From the NCBI RefSeq assembly GCF_943169825.2, contig NZ_OW968402.1:1426001-1490000 (forward strand): DNA of 64,000 nt, read 5' to 3'. Each line of letters starts with the position of its first letter. Within the stretch, counting starts at the first letter, position 1. The position numbers were made by a program, and so were the translations under genes. The notes below the pieces were generated by a model. That model was not told where the DNA came from. It did no database searches and saw only the letters and a list, made by a program, of their open reading frames with translations. This DNA is from Varibaculum prostatecancerukia. GTDB taxonomy: Bacteria > Actinomycetota > Actinomycetes > Actinomycetales > Actinomycetaceae. This document shows positions 9,674-17,164 of the stretch, in pieces.

Positions 9674-11116
9674 CTAGGGCGCAATCTCCGCGGCGCTCCC
9701 CCACCCGTTTTCTCCTTGGGGACGCGCCTCGGGATGCAAAACCATATACTTCAAAGTGGCCACTACTTGCCGGGCACTGTAGCCGTGGAACATATTATCC
9801 TTGCCCCCGCGGGCAAACTGGATAATCGTATCCAAACTCATGTAGTGGTAATGATCGTAATGCGGAATCACAAAACGCTGATTTTCCTGGTCATAGCGGG
9901 TGGCATGGGTGACATTACCGTAAGTGATGTACTCCAAGGGGACGATTAGTTTCGCTTCTACCTGGTCATAGGTAAACTTTTCGTCTTCGTTAACCTCGGT
10001 AGTATCATGCGGTTTTTCTTCTTCATATTCGGTGATTTCAATATCGGGATAGAGCTCAGAAGGATCGGTATAGCTGATTCCTTCATGACCATCGGCGAAG
10101 TGTAGATGCCAGTGGTCCCCGTGGCGCTCAATTTTCACTACCCGTTCAGAATCATCAATTTGATTTTGGCCTGAGTGGTCACCAGGTTTCGGCTGCTGCT
10201 CAGTTGGCGGTTGTGCTTGACCAGGCTGGTTAGGTTTATCGCCGCCGTTCGGCTTGGACACTCCCCCATTCCCACCATGCGAACCGGAGTACTGCCCTAT
10301 CTTTATTTGTGGAAAGACTTGCGCGGGATTTTCGTAGGTAATATACTCTTCCCCCGCCTGTGTATAGGCGTGATAGTGATCCGCGTGCTGCAGAATTTTC
10401 ACAATCGGCAGCTTGGCCAGTTGCGATAAAGAAACCACCCGCACCAGTGGCAACCCACCTCCAGGGATTGGTTTCCCACTCGGATGAGGCTTAACCGTAC
10501 TACCTGGTACTCCGGAAGGATTAGTTTTCCCACCCGCGGGAACTACTTGGGGACGCCACGGCCGATAACTGGGAACGGTATTTTTTCCGCCCCCGTGGCT
10601 GCCGGTATAAGTTCCGATAGCTATCCCGGGATAAAGGCCGCTGGGATTAGTGTAGGTAACAAACTCTTGGCCATCTGCGGTGTAAATATGGTAGTGGTCA
10701 CCATGTTTTAAGATTTTTACTACTCCCTGCGATGCCACCTGTCCCAATTGTCCCGCAGATAGTACTTTCGCAGTGCTGCGCAGCTGCCCCGCGCTCTTGG
10801 CTTTGGCCGGATCAGTGTAAGTGATGATTTCGCGTCCATCTTTGGTAAACACATGCCAGTGATCACCATGTTTTATTACTTTCACGATTTCATCGCTAGC
10901 TACTTCCCCGTCCACTAACACTTGGGTGGTTTCGTCTAGTTTGAACTTGGGTCCTTGAGGACGAGGCATTATTTTCCCTGCAGCCGAGGGAGTTTTCCCG
11001 GAGACACCGAGGGCGTCCTCACCGTCATTAAAAGCTCCCCCAAATGCCAGCGCACTGGAAGTTAGCAATAGAGCAGCGGCTACCCCCGCTCCTACTATTA
11101 GCTTAGTTTTAGCCAT
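9674..11116 (-). CDS. Secreted histidine-triad (Pht-like) zinc-binding protein
   Basis: 480 residues with a signal peptide (residues 1 to about 24, hydrophobic GAGVAAALLLTSSALA). Five HxxHxH triads are visible: HGDHWH (about 83), HGDHYH (138), HADHYH (244), HGDHWH (332) and HYDHYH (419). Most are followed by a conserved YT/YE-NP/DP-x-x-x-YP-type segment. This is the architecture of streptococcal polyhistidine triad proteins, which bind zinc outside the cell and pass it to the AdcA-type lipoprotein. It is the last gene of the zinc ABC transporter operon, 9 bases after the permease, which supports zinc scavenging. Proline/glycine-rich linkers separate the triads. No LPXTG sorting signal or membrane anchor is seen, so the protein is probably released or loosely bound. 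Confidence 0.88.
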   Translation of the reverse strand: MAKTKLIVGAGVAAALLLTSSALAFGGAFNDGEDALGVSGKTPSAAGKIMPRPQGPKFKLDETTQVLVDGEVASDEIVKVIKHGDHWHVFTKDGREIITYTDPAKAKSAGQLRSTAKVLSAGQLGQVASQGVVKILKHGDHYHIYTADGQEFVTYTNPSGLYPGIAIGTYTGSHGGGKNTVPSYRPWRPQVVPAGGKTNPSGVPGSTVKPHPSGKPIPGGGLPLVRVVSLSQLAKLPIVKILQHADHYHAYTQAGEEYITYENPAQVFPQIKIGQYSGSHGGNGGVSKPNGGDKPNQPGQAQPPTEQQPKPGDHSGQNQIDDSERVVKIERHGDHWHLHFADGHEGISYTDPSELYPDIEITEYEEEKPHDTTEVNEDEKFTYDQVEAKLIVPLEYITYGNVTHATRYDQENQRFVIPHYDHYHYMSLDTIIQFARGGKDNMFHGYSARQVVATLKYMVLHPEARPQGENGWGSAAEIAP

Positions 11117-11125
11117 GTTTTCTCC

Positions 11126-11917
11126 TTACTTTTTTCTAAAGACTAAGGCTGCTAGCAGCCCAAATACCGATATGAGGACGATTACCGCGCCGGGGCGCAG
11201 ATTTTGATAAAACGAAAGCACTAGCCCCGCATAAACGAAGAGCAAAGACATAATCACTGACAGCAGCAAGGTGCCGCGATAGGTTCGCGCGAACTGCATA
11301 GCCCCAATCGCGGGGATTACCAGAATCGAGGAGACTATCAGAGATCCGATAGTTTTTGCCGCTACCGATACCGCTAGTGCCACCAACAGCGCGAACACAA
11401 AATTGAGGACGCGAATATTTATCCCTAATAGCCGAGCTGCCGGAGGATCGAGTATGGTTAAAAAGAGGCGGCGATAAAGGACACTGTAGACTACTGCCAC
11501 AGCCAACCCCACCCCTAGCACCAGATATAATTCCAAGTCGCTTAGGGTAACGATGGAGCCAAAAAGATAGGTGGTAATGGCACTGGAGCCACCGGAAAAA
11601 CTGGTAAAAATCCCAGCGAGCCCAATCGAGGCGGCCAGCACGATAACCGTAGAAATCTCTTGGTAGGCGTGCAAACGTACTCGCACTGCCTCTATACATA
11701 GAGCTGCAATTACGCAGGCAATAACCGACCCCACTAAGGGGTTAAAACCGAAAGCTAGCCCGGCGGCCACTCCCGCCAGCGAAGAATGTGAGAGTGTATC
11801 CCCCATCATCGATAGGCGTTTAAGTACAATCGGCAAGCCGATTAAGGGCAAGATTACCGCCAGCACTGTTCCTACCAGGAAGGCACGTTGCATGAAGTCG
11901 TAAGCAAAGAGGCTCAT
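11126..11917 (-). CDS. Zinc ABC transporter permease (ZnuB/AdcB type)
   Basis: 263 residues with about eight hydrophobic helices, a member of the ABC-3 (metal) permease family. The segment GDTLSHSSLAGVAAGLAFG is the typical early motif. It would form the membrane channel of a zinc (or manganese) importer with the ATPase just upstream and the lipoprotein before it. The start ATG overlaps the ATPase stop by four bases (ATGA), indicating coupled translation. Zinc rather than manganese is inferred from the histidine-triad protein downstream and the Zur-like operator. Confidence 0.92.
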   Translation of the reverse strand: MSLFAYDFMQRAFLVGTVLAVILPLIGLPIVLKRLSMMGDTLSHSSLAGVAAGLAFGFNPLVGSVIACVIAALCIEAVRVRLHAYQEISTVIVLAASIGLAGIFTSFSGGSSAITTYLFGSIVTLSDLELYLVLGVGLAVAVVYSVLYRRLFLTILDPPAARLLGINIRVLNFVFALLVALAVSVAAKTIGSLIVSSILVIPAIGAMQFARTYRGTLLLSVIMSLLFVYAGLVLSFYQNLRPGAVIVLISVFGLLAALVFRKK

Positions 11918-12579
11918 CGGCTAACCTCAAGTTTTTCTAGCTCGAGGGAAGTCATTTTTCCTGCAGACAAGCGATAGGCAGCATCTAAGAAAGGAGCAAC
12001 TTCTGCCAGTTGATGGGTAACCATCAAAACTGTTTTTCCCTGGTCGCATTGCTCCCGCAGGAGGCGGTAGAGATCAAGCGAAAACTTTTGATCTATGCCG
12101 CCGGTAGGTTCATCCAAGAGAATCAGACGCGCCTGTTTCAGGAGAGCCAGTAAGACGCCTACTCGCTGTAACTGTCCGCCCGATAGCTCGCAAAGACGAT
12201 GGGTGCGCACCCCGTTTAACCCCACGGTGTCTAGCAGGGCGGTAGGCTCGCTTTTTCTTTTTAGTTGTCTCAGATAGACCCGCACTAACTCCGCCACGGT
12301 GGTCGGAAAGTTGCGGTAGCCGCTGGCCGCGTTTTGGGAAAGATAGGCGAGGTCGCGATAGTGGTTATCTTCGCTACTCAGGTCACCAAAAAGGCGAATT
12401 TGACCTTGCGAGGGATGCAAATTTCCCAAAATCAGGTTCATCAGGGTGGATTTTCCTGCCCCGTTATCACCGCTCACCGCCACAAACTGTCCGGCAGTGA
12501 GAGATAAATCCACTGACTGCAGCACCGGGACATCCCCGTACGCGAAAGCGATTTTATTTATTTCCAGTACCTTATTCAC
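11914..12579 (-). CDS. Zinc ABC transporter ATP-binding protein (ZnuC/AdcC type)
   Basis: 221-residue cytosolic ATPase of a metal importer. It has Walker A GDNGAGKST, signature LSGGQLQRV, Walker B LILLDEPTGGID and the switch histidine in VTHQLAEV. It lies between the solute-binding lipoprotein (8-base overlap with that gene's end) and the permease (4-base overlap), so the genes are made as one unit. Confidence 0.93.
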   Translation of the reverse strand: MNKVLEINKIAFAYGDVPVLQSVDLSLTAGQFVAVSGDNGAGKSTLMNLILGNLHPSQGQIRLFGDLSSEDNHYRDLAYLSQNAASGYRNFPTTVAELVRVYLRQLKRKSEPTALLDTVGLNGVRTHRLCELSGGQLQRVGVLLALLKQARLILLDEPTGGIDQKFSLDLYRLLREQCDQGKTVLMVTHQLAEVAPFLDAAYRLSAGKMTSLELEKLEVSR

Positions 12580-13516
12580 CGAAGGATTCCATCAAGTTAG
12601 TTAAGTTTTTCTCCATCAACCCCAGATACCCGAGCGCCTCTTCCTGCCTAGTTAGGTGCTCCATGGTGTAGAGGGTGCCGGTTTTAGCTCCGGTAGTGCG
12701 TGCTAGGGTTTCTGCAACTTTCGGAGTGGCTTTCCCTTCAAAAAAGATCGTGCTGATCTGATGTTTCTTCACGAAATCAGCAATGGTAGCCAATTGGTTA
12801 GCCGAAGGTTCGTCCTCGGGTGAAATCCCGGTGACGGCTACCTGTTTAAGCCCGTAGTCATCTGCCAGATAGTTAAAAGCCGCATGGGAGGCAACAAAAT
12901 AGCGTTTCTCAGCGGGAACTTTAGAGATTTCCCGAGCAAATTTTTTGTCTAACACCTGGAATTTTTCTTGGGCTTTTTCCAGATTTTCCTGGTAATAGCT
13001 AGCATTTTTAGGATCTAGGGCGCTAACTTTTTCGCAAATTGTTTTCAGCTCGGCCTGAGCATTTTTAACGCTGAGCCAAGTGTGGGGGTTAACTGCGGTG
13101 ATATCAGTGCGGGCCGCATCTTTATTTCTTAGTAGGGTTAGTCCCTGTGATAGATCTAGGAATTTTTCTTCACTCCCAAGGCTCTCGCGGAGGTCTCCAA
13201 TAAAGCCCTCCATTCCGGCGCCGTTGTAAACAATCAGATCGGCTTTTGAGAGTTCAGCACGATCACTGGTTTGTAGTTCAAAGTCGTGGGGCTCTTGAGT
13301 GCCTTTAATAATGGTTTTTACTTCCATCTTGTCACCGACGATCCGGTTGGTCAGATCAGCTACCGGGAAGAAAGTTGCATACAGGAGGGGTTTTTTCGAC
13401 TCAGATTTGCTACCCACATTCGCGCTTTGAGAGTTGGTTACACATCCGACCGTAGACAGCAGAAAAACGACGGCCATAACGGAAGAAACCAGCAGTTTTA
13501 GTCTATTTTTTTGCAC
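12572..13516 (-). CDS. Zinc-binding lipoprotein of ABC importer (ZnuA/AdcA type)
   Basis: 314 residues. A lipoprotein signal peptide ends with STVGC. The cluster-A-I solute-binding fold shows the expected metal ligands: His in TQEPHDFE, His in VNPHTW, His in ASHAAF and an acidic residue near the C-terminus. It captures zinc outside the membrane. The start is GTG at 13516 with AGGA five bases upstream. It is the first gene of a four-gene operon; a 15-base palindrome stands 68-82 bases upstream and a weaker copy overlaps the ribosome-binding site, a layout suited to zinc-dependent repression. Confidence 0.93.
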   Translation of the reverse strand: MQKNRLKLLVSSVMAVVFLLSTVGCVTNSQSANVGSKSESKKPLLYATFFPVADLTNRIVGDKMEVKTIIKGTQEPHDFELQTSDRAELSKADLIVYNGAGMEGFIGDLRESLGSEEKFLDLSQGLTLLRNKDAARTDITAVNPHTWLSVKNAQAELKTICEKVSALDPKNASYYQENLEKAQEKFQVLDKKFAREISKVPAEKRYFVASHAAFNYLADDYGLKQVAVTGISPEDEPSANQLATIADFVKKHQISTIFFEGKATPKVAETLARTTGAKTGTLYTMEHLTRQEEALGYLGLMEKNLTNLMESFGE

Positions 13517-13521
13517 TATAT

Positions 13522-13536
13522 TCCTAACGGTTCTCT
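13522..13536. promoter_or_regulatory. Second, weaker Zur-like half palindrome over the RBS
   Basis: TCCTAACGGTTCTCT, read on the other strand AGAGAACCGTTAGGA. It shares the core GAGAACCGTTA with the full site at 13584-13598 and overlaps the ribosome-binding site of the zinc lipoprotein gene. A supporting operator is plausible but it is imperfect. Confidence 0.35.
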
Positions 13537-13583
13537 AGTTTGGTTTTGTCTGACTTTTACTAACCCACAAATCTTAACCGTAA

Positions 13584-13598
13584 TGAGAACGGTTATCA
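13584..13598. promoter_or_regulatory. Zur-like operator before the zinc operon
   Basis: TGAGAACGGTTATCA, a 15-base palindrome with one mismatched pair (TGAkAACsGTTmTCA). Actinobacterial Zur boxes follow TGAAAAT-N-ATTTTCA-like patterns, which this resembles. Its position upstream of a zinc-uptake operon supports Zur, but Fur-family relatives bind similar sites. Confidence 0.6.
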
Positions 13599-13658
13599 AT
13601 TTAGGAAGGCTGCGGATACTCACAAACCGGAGGGCGAGGTTACTTCGCTCCCCCATTG

Positions 13659-13722
13659 CCGCCAATCGTCGGAACAGATTACCGCCAATCGTCGGAACAA
13701 AATAGCGCCAATCGTCGGAAAG
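13659..13722. repeat. Three direct repeats, period 23 bases, before the ATPase gene
   Basis: Copies at 13659-13676, 13682-13699 and 13705-13722 share CGCCAATCGTCGGAA. The first two are identical over 18 bases. Spacing of 23 bases places them on nearly the same face of the helix, as for operators or iterons. They end 55 bases before the TTG start of the ATPase gene at 13778. Confidence 0.85.
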
Positions 13723-13777
13723 CAATGGTAGAATCAATAACTAGATAGGCAGTGAAAGCAGAAACGGAGCGACTGAC

Positions 13778-15052
13778 TTGAGGAAGTACAGAGAGAGAAT
13801 TGCTGACGATATTTTAAAAAGGAAGCTGGAGGGCAAAGGTGCGGTCGTGATTGAAGGCCCAAAGTGGAGCGGGAAGACCACCACCGCAGAACAGATCGCT
13901 GCAAGCGTTCTATATATGGACGACCCGGAACGCAAAGAACAAAATATTGCCATGTCAGAGCTAAACGCGAAGAGATTACTACAGGGAAATACCCCTAGAT
14001 TGATTGACGAATGGCAACTTGCACCAAAACTTTGGGACACAATCCGTTTTGAGGTTGATCACCGCAGCGAACTTGGACAATTCATTCTCACTGGTTCTGC
14101 TGTTCCCGCGGACAGCAAGGACATTACCCATTCCGGCACTGGACGCTTTACTTGGCTAACAATGAGACCTATGAGCTTGTATGAATCGGGGGATTCTACA
14201 GGTGAAGTCAGCTTGAGAGACTTATTTGCTGGAATGCCAGAAATTGATGGCGGCACAACCCTAAGTATTGACCGTCTGGCTTTCCTTGCGTGCCGTGGAG
14301 GATGGCCACAAGCGGTTGATATGCGCGAAGCGATAGCTTTAGATCAAGCTATTGACTACTACGATGCTGTTGTTCACTCCGACATTAACCGCGCTGACAA
14401 CGTACAAAAGGATGCTGAGAGAGTTAAACGCCTTATGCGTTCCTATGCAAGAAATCAAGGAGGTCAAGTACCAAATACCGTGCTTGCCCAGGATATTTCC
14501 ATAAACGAAGCAACTACAATCAACGAGGAAACTGTCGCTTCTTACGTTAATGCACTTCGCAAAATCTTTGTCGTAGAGGATTTACCTGCTTGGAATCCAA
14601 ATTTGAGGTCAAAAACCGCTATTCGTTCTGCCGACACGCGCTACTTTGTAGACCCTTCTATTGCGACAGCAGCTTTGGGAATAGGGCCAAACGACTTATT
14701 AAATGATTTAAAGACTTTTGGATTTGTATTTGAGACACTCTGCATCAGAGACTTGCGCGTTTTTGCTGATAGCCTCGGAGGGAAGGCTTATCACTACCGA
14801 GATAAAAATGAACAGGAATGTGACGTAGTTATTCACCTAAGGAACGGTAAATACGGTCTCATTGAAATTAAACTTGGTGGCGACAAGCTAATTGAATACG
14901 GCGCAGAGACTTTAAAGTCAATGGAAGCAAAAATTGATACCCAGAAAATGAATGCTCCATCTTTTCTTATGGTTTTGACAGGAATCGGCGACTGGGCCTA
15001 TCGACGCAAAGATGGTGTTTATGTAGTTCCTATTGGTTGCTTAAAAAACTGA
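13778..15052 (+). CDS. AAA_14 / DUF4143 family ATPase
   Basis: 424 residues, TTG start with GGAG about eight bases upstream. The N-terminal AAA_14 ATPase has Walker A GPKWSGKTT (about residues 27-35), Walker B LIDEW and sensor-like LTGSA. The C-terminal DUF4143 part carries a PD-(D/E)xK-like pattern, ECDVV followed by LIEIKLG (about residues 345-366), as in restriction-type nuclease folds. These proteins are widespread single genes in bacteria and archaea whose cellular job is unknown. Base composition is more AT-rich than the core genes around it, and it stands at the start of the accessory island, so transfer is likely. The 23-base direct repeats upstream may bind a regulator or the protein itself. 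A role as solitary defence or addiction ATPase is only a guess. Confidence 0.8.
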   Translation: MRKYRERIADDILKRKLEGKGAVVIEGPKWSGKTTTAEQIAASVLYMDDPERKEQNIAMSELNAKRLLQGNTPRLIDEWQLAPKLWDTIRFEVDHRSELGQFILTGSAVPADSKDITHSGTGRFTWLTMRPMSLYESGDSTGEVSLRDLFAGMPEIDGGTTLSIDRLAFLACRGGWPQAVDMREAIALDQAIDYYDAVVHSDINRADNVQKDAERVKRLMRSYARNQGGQVPNTVLAQDISINEATTINEETVASYVNALRKIFVVEDLPAWNPNLRSKTAIRSADTRYFVDPSIATAALGIGPNDLLNDLKTFGFVFETLCIRDLRVFADSLGGKAYHYRDKNEQECDVVIHLRNGKYGLIEIKLGGDKLIEYGAETLKSMEAKIDTQKMNAPSFLMVLTGIGDWAYRRKDGVYVVPIGCLKN

Positions 15053-15073
15053 GACCAAATACGAGTCCTGTTT

Positions 15074-15300
15074 TCAGCTTTTTTCATTTTCTGAGATTAG
15101 ATATATTCTTTCTTTATCAATACATATTCCTGAAGTAGGATTATATATTTGAACCAAATCTGTCAGTTTGTCTTCAAAGACACCGGTTTTCGGATTACCT
15201 AACGCTGCAAACTGCTCAACTACTCTTCTTTTCATTCCAATAGCATTTTTCTGCAAAACATCCCTTTTATTTTGCAGGAATTCATCGACCGGAGATTTCT
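15074..15300 (-). pseudogene. Gene fragment cut at its 5' side by the IS element
   Basis: An open frame on the minus strand runs from the left IS end into this sequence and stops at 15074. It gives about 75 residues ending LISENEKS, including VVEQFAALGNPKTGVFEDKL. No start codon with a good ribosome-binding site exists outside the IS (a TTG at 15256 is weak), so the 5' part was probably lost when the IS arrived. The family is not recognised. AT-rich, like the rest of the island. Confidence 0.45.
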
Positions 15301-15303
15301 TAT

Positions 15304-17006
15304 CCTGAGTCGTGCAACTTTTTTAGTTTTCTGGTTTTTCTTTGGCGTTTGTGCTGGTGGTGAGGTTTTGGCTTGTGTTTTTGGGTCACTAAATTGGTGG
15401 TGGGGTTTCGGTTAGACTGTTCGGGTGTCGCCTTTTTTGCGTAAAGTGAGAACCGCCTCGGATGCTACGGCGGTGCAGATAGTGGAAAAGCAAGGTCGTG
15501 TAAACCGGGTTGTGGAGCATCTTGGCTCGGCTCGCGATGAGGCTAGCCTTCAGGTATTACTGGAGAAAGGTCGCAGAAAGCTGCGTCCCGATCAGATGGA
15601 ATTCGACTTTAATTACCTGGATACCAAGATTAGTTACACCCCGATAGTGCAGCATCAGTCATCGACGCTTTTGTGGCAGGTTCTCCAAGACTCTTACCGG
15701 GCATTAGGGTTCGACCAGGCTATCGGGGATGCGGCCTTTGAGCAGCTGGTTTTGGCTAGGATTGCAGAGACCTCCTCTAAGGTAGACACTGTACGGATTC
15801 TAGACGAGCTCGGGATTAAGGCGGCGCATCGTAATACTTTCAACAATTGCTTACAGCGCTGCGCGGGAAGGGATTACCGTTCCCGGGTTGGTGCGGCGTG
15901 TTTCCAACATGCCGCTAAAACAGGGGATTTGTCCTTGGTGTTGTATGACGTGACTACCTTGTATTTCGAGGCCGGCAAAGAGGATGCGGACAGCGGCACA
16001 AATCAGGGTCTGCGCAAGGTCGGGTACTCCAAAGAACGAAGAGTAGACCCCCAAATAGTAGTCGGCCTGCTGGTAGACCGTAGCGAGTTTCCCCTGGAGA
16101 TAGGATGTTTTCAGGGTAACAAAGCCGAAACCAAAACCCTCCTGCCAATCGTGAAGGACTTCCAAAAACGCCACGGGCTAGATGGTTTCGTGGTGGTAGC
16201 AGACGCGGGCATGCTATCAGCCGAAAACCTCAAAACCCTATACGCGGCCGGGTTTCGCTTTATTGTGGGAGCGCGGCAGACCAAGGCGCCCCACGATCTG
16301 GAATCATATTTTCATTGGCACGGCGACTGCTTTGCTGATGGGCAACTTATCGACACGATAACCCCCAGGCACGCCAACGCGAAAGTAAACAACAAGCTGT
16401 TCAAACCGGAACCCGTGTGGAACCCTACGATGAGTAAAGCTTGGCGAGCGATATGGCAATACTCGGCTAAACGAGCCAAAAGAGACACGGTGACTTTAAA
16501 AGCCCAGCACCGCCGTGCTCTAGAGGCGATAGAGGGGATAAAACCCGCCCGTAAACCTCGCTTCGTCAAACAATCCAAAACCGGTTACAAATTTGACGAG
16601 AAAGCCTTCAACCGGGCTGAAAAGCTGGTAGGGCTAAAAGGATACGTCACCAACATCCCCGCCCCGCTCATGCCAGCAAGCGAGACCATCAGCTCTTACC
16701 ACGAGTTATGGCACGTCGAACAATCCTTCCGCATGTTCAAAAACGACCTTCGGGCTCGCCCGATATTCCACCGGCGAAAAGACGCCATCGAAGCGCACCT
16801 GACCATTGTTATGACCGCCCTCGCCATTTCCCGCTACCTGTATCAAAAAACCGGAATCACCACCAAAAAGCTCGTCCGGACGCTACGACCTATCCAGGAG
16901 CAAACCATCCTCTACCAAGGCCACGAAATCCAATCCAGCGAACCCATCACCCCACAAGCCCAAAAAATCCTGGAGAAACTGGGTCACTAAACTTGTACAA
17001 CTCAGG
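15304..17006. mobile_element. IS1634-type insertion sequence
   Basis: About 1.7 kb with one transposase gene. The ends are imperfect inverted repeats: left CCTGAGTCGTGCAACTTT, right (complement) CCTGAGTTGTACAAGTTT. No target duplication is visible: the bases to the left end in TTCTTAT and those to the right begin AGATCC. The two flanks also belong to different genes, so the element has taken part in a rearrangement after insertion. Confidence 0.85.
15425..16990 (+). CDS. IS1634-family DDE transposase
   Basis: 521 residues, GTG start. It is an RNase-H-fold transposase of the IS4 supergroup. Candidate catalytic residues: Asp in LVLYDVTTLYFE, Asp in VVVADAGML, Glu in SYHELWHVEQSFR, the last resembling the YREK-like Y-(2)-R-(3)-E-(6)-K signature region. 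It is full length and undamaged, so it may still be active. It is flanked by the inverted repeats described for the element and its codon use is nearer to the host's than that of the other island genes, which suggests a resident actinobacterial IS that jumped into the island. Confidence 0.93.
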   Translation: MSPFLRKVRTASDATAVQIVEKQGRVNRVVEHLGSARDEASLQVLLEKGRRKLRPDQMEFDFNYLDTKISYTPIVQHQSSTLLWQVLQDSYRALGFDQAIGDAAFEQLVLARIAETSSKVDTVRILDELGIKAAHRNTFNNCLQRCAGRDYRSRVGAACFQHAAKTGDLSLVLYDVTTLYFEAGKEDADSGTNQGLRKVGYSKERRVDPQIVVGLLVDRSEFPLEIGCFQGNKAETKTLLPIVKDFQKRHGLDGFVVVADAGMLSAENLKTLYAAGFRFIVGARQTKAPHDLESYFHWHGDCFADGQLIDTITPRHANAKVNNKLFKPEPVWNPTMSKAWRAIWQYSAKRAKRDTVTLKAQHRRALEAIEGIKPARKPRFVKQSKTGYKFDEKAFNRAEKLVGLKGYVTNIPAPLMPASETISSYHELWHVEQSFRMFKNDLRARPIFHRRKDAIEAHLTIVMTALAISRYLYQKTGITTKKLVRTLRPIQEQTILYQGHEIQSSEPITPQAQKILEKLGH

Positions 17007-17164
17007 AGATCCAAACCGCCATCCGATTCCTGCAAAATCAGCAGCCAGAGATTACCGACTTTGACGAAGCCCTCGTCGGTCGCCTCATCGAGCGCATTAC
17101 TATTCAGGAGGGGAGAATCAAGGTGCAGTTCAAGTCAGGGGTGGAGGTTGGGGATCGTCTTTGA
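17006..17164 (+). pseudogene. C-terminal relic of a large serine recombinase
   Basis: From the right IS end the plus strand reads EIQTAIRFLQ, then TDFDEALVGRLIERITI, VQFKSGVEV and a stop. This is the usual C-terminal end of transposon- or ICE-type serine recombinases (TndX/TnpX-like: a (D/E)EALVRRLIE segment followed by FKSG). Only 52 codons remain; the catalytic resolvase domain is gone. It marks the island as a former recombinase-mobilised element. The last 35 bases overlap the end of the histidine kinase gene on the other strand. Confidence 0.7.

Noticed and set aside
13659-13722. CRISPR array
   Set aside because: Only three units, intervening segments of about 5 bases, no cas genes; fits operator or iteron repeats instead.
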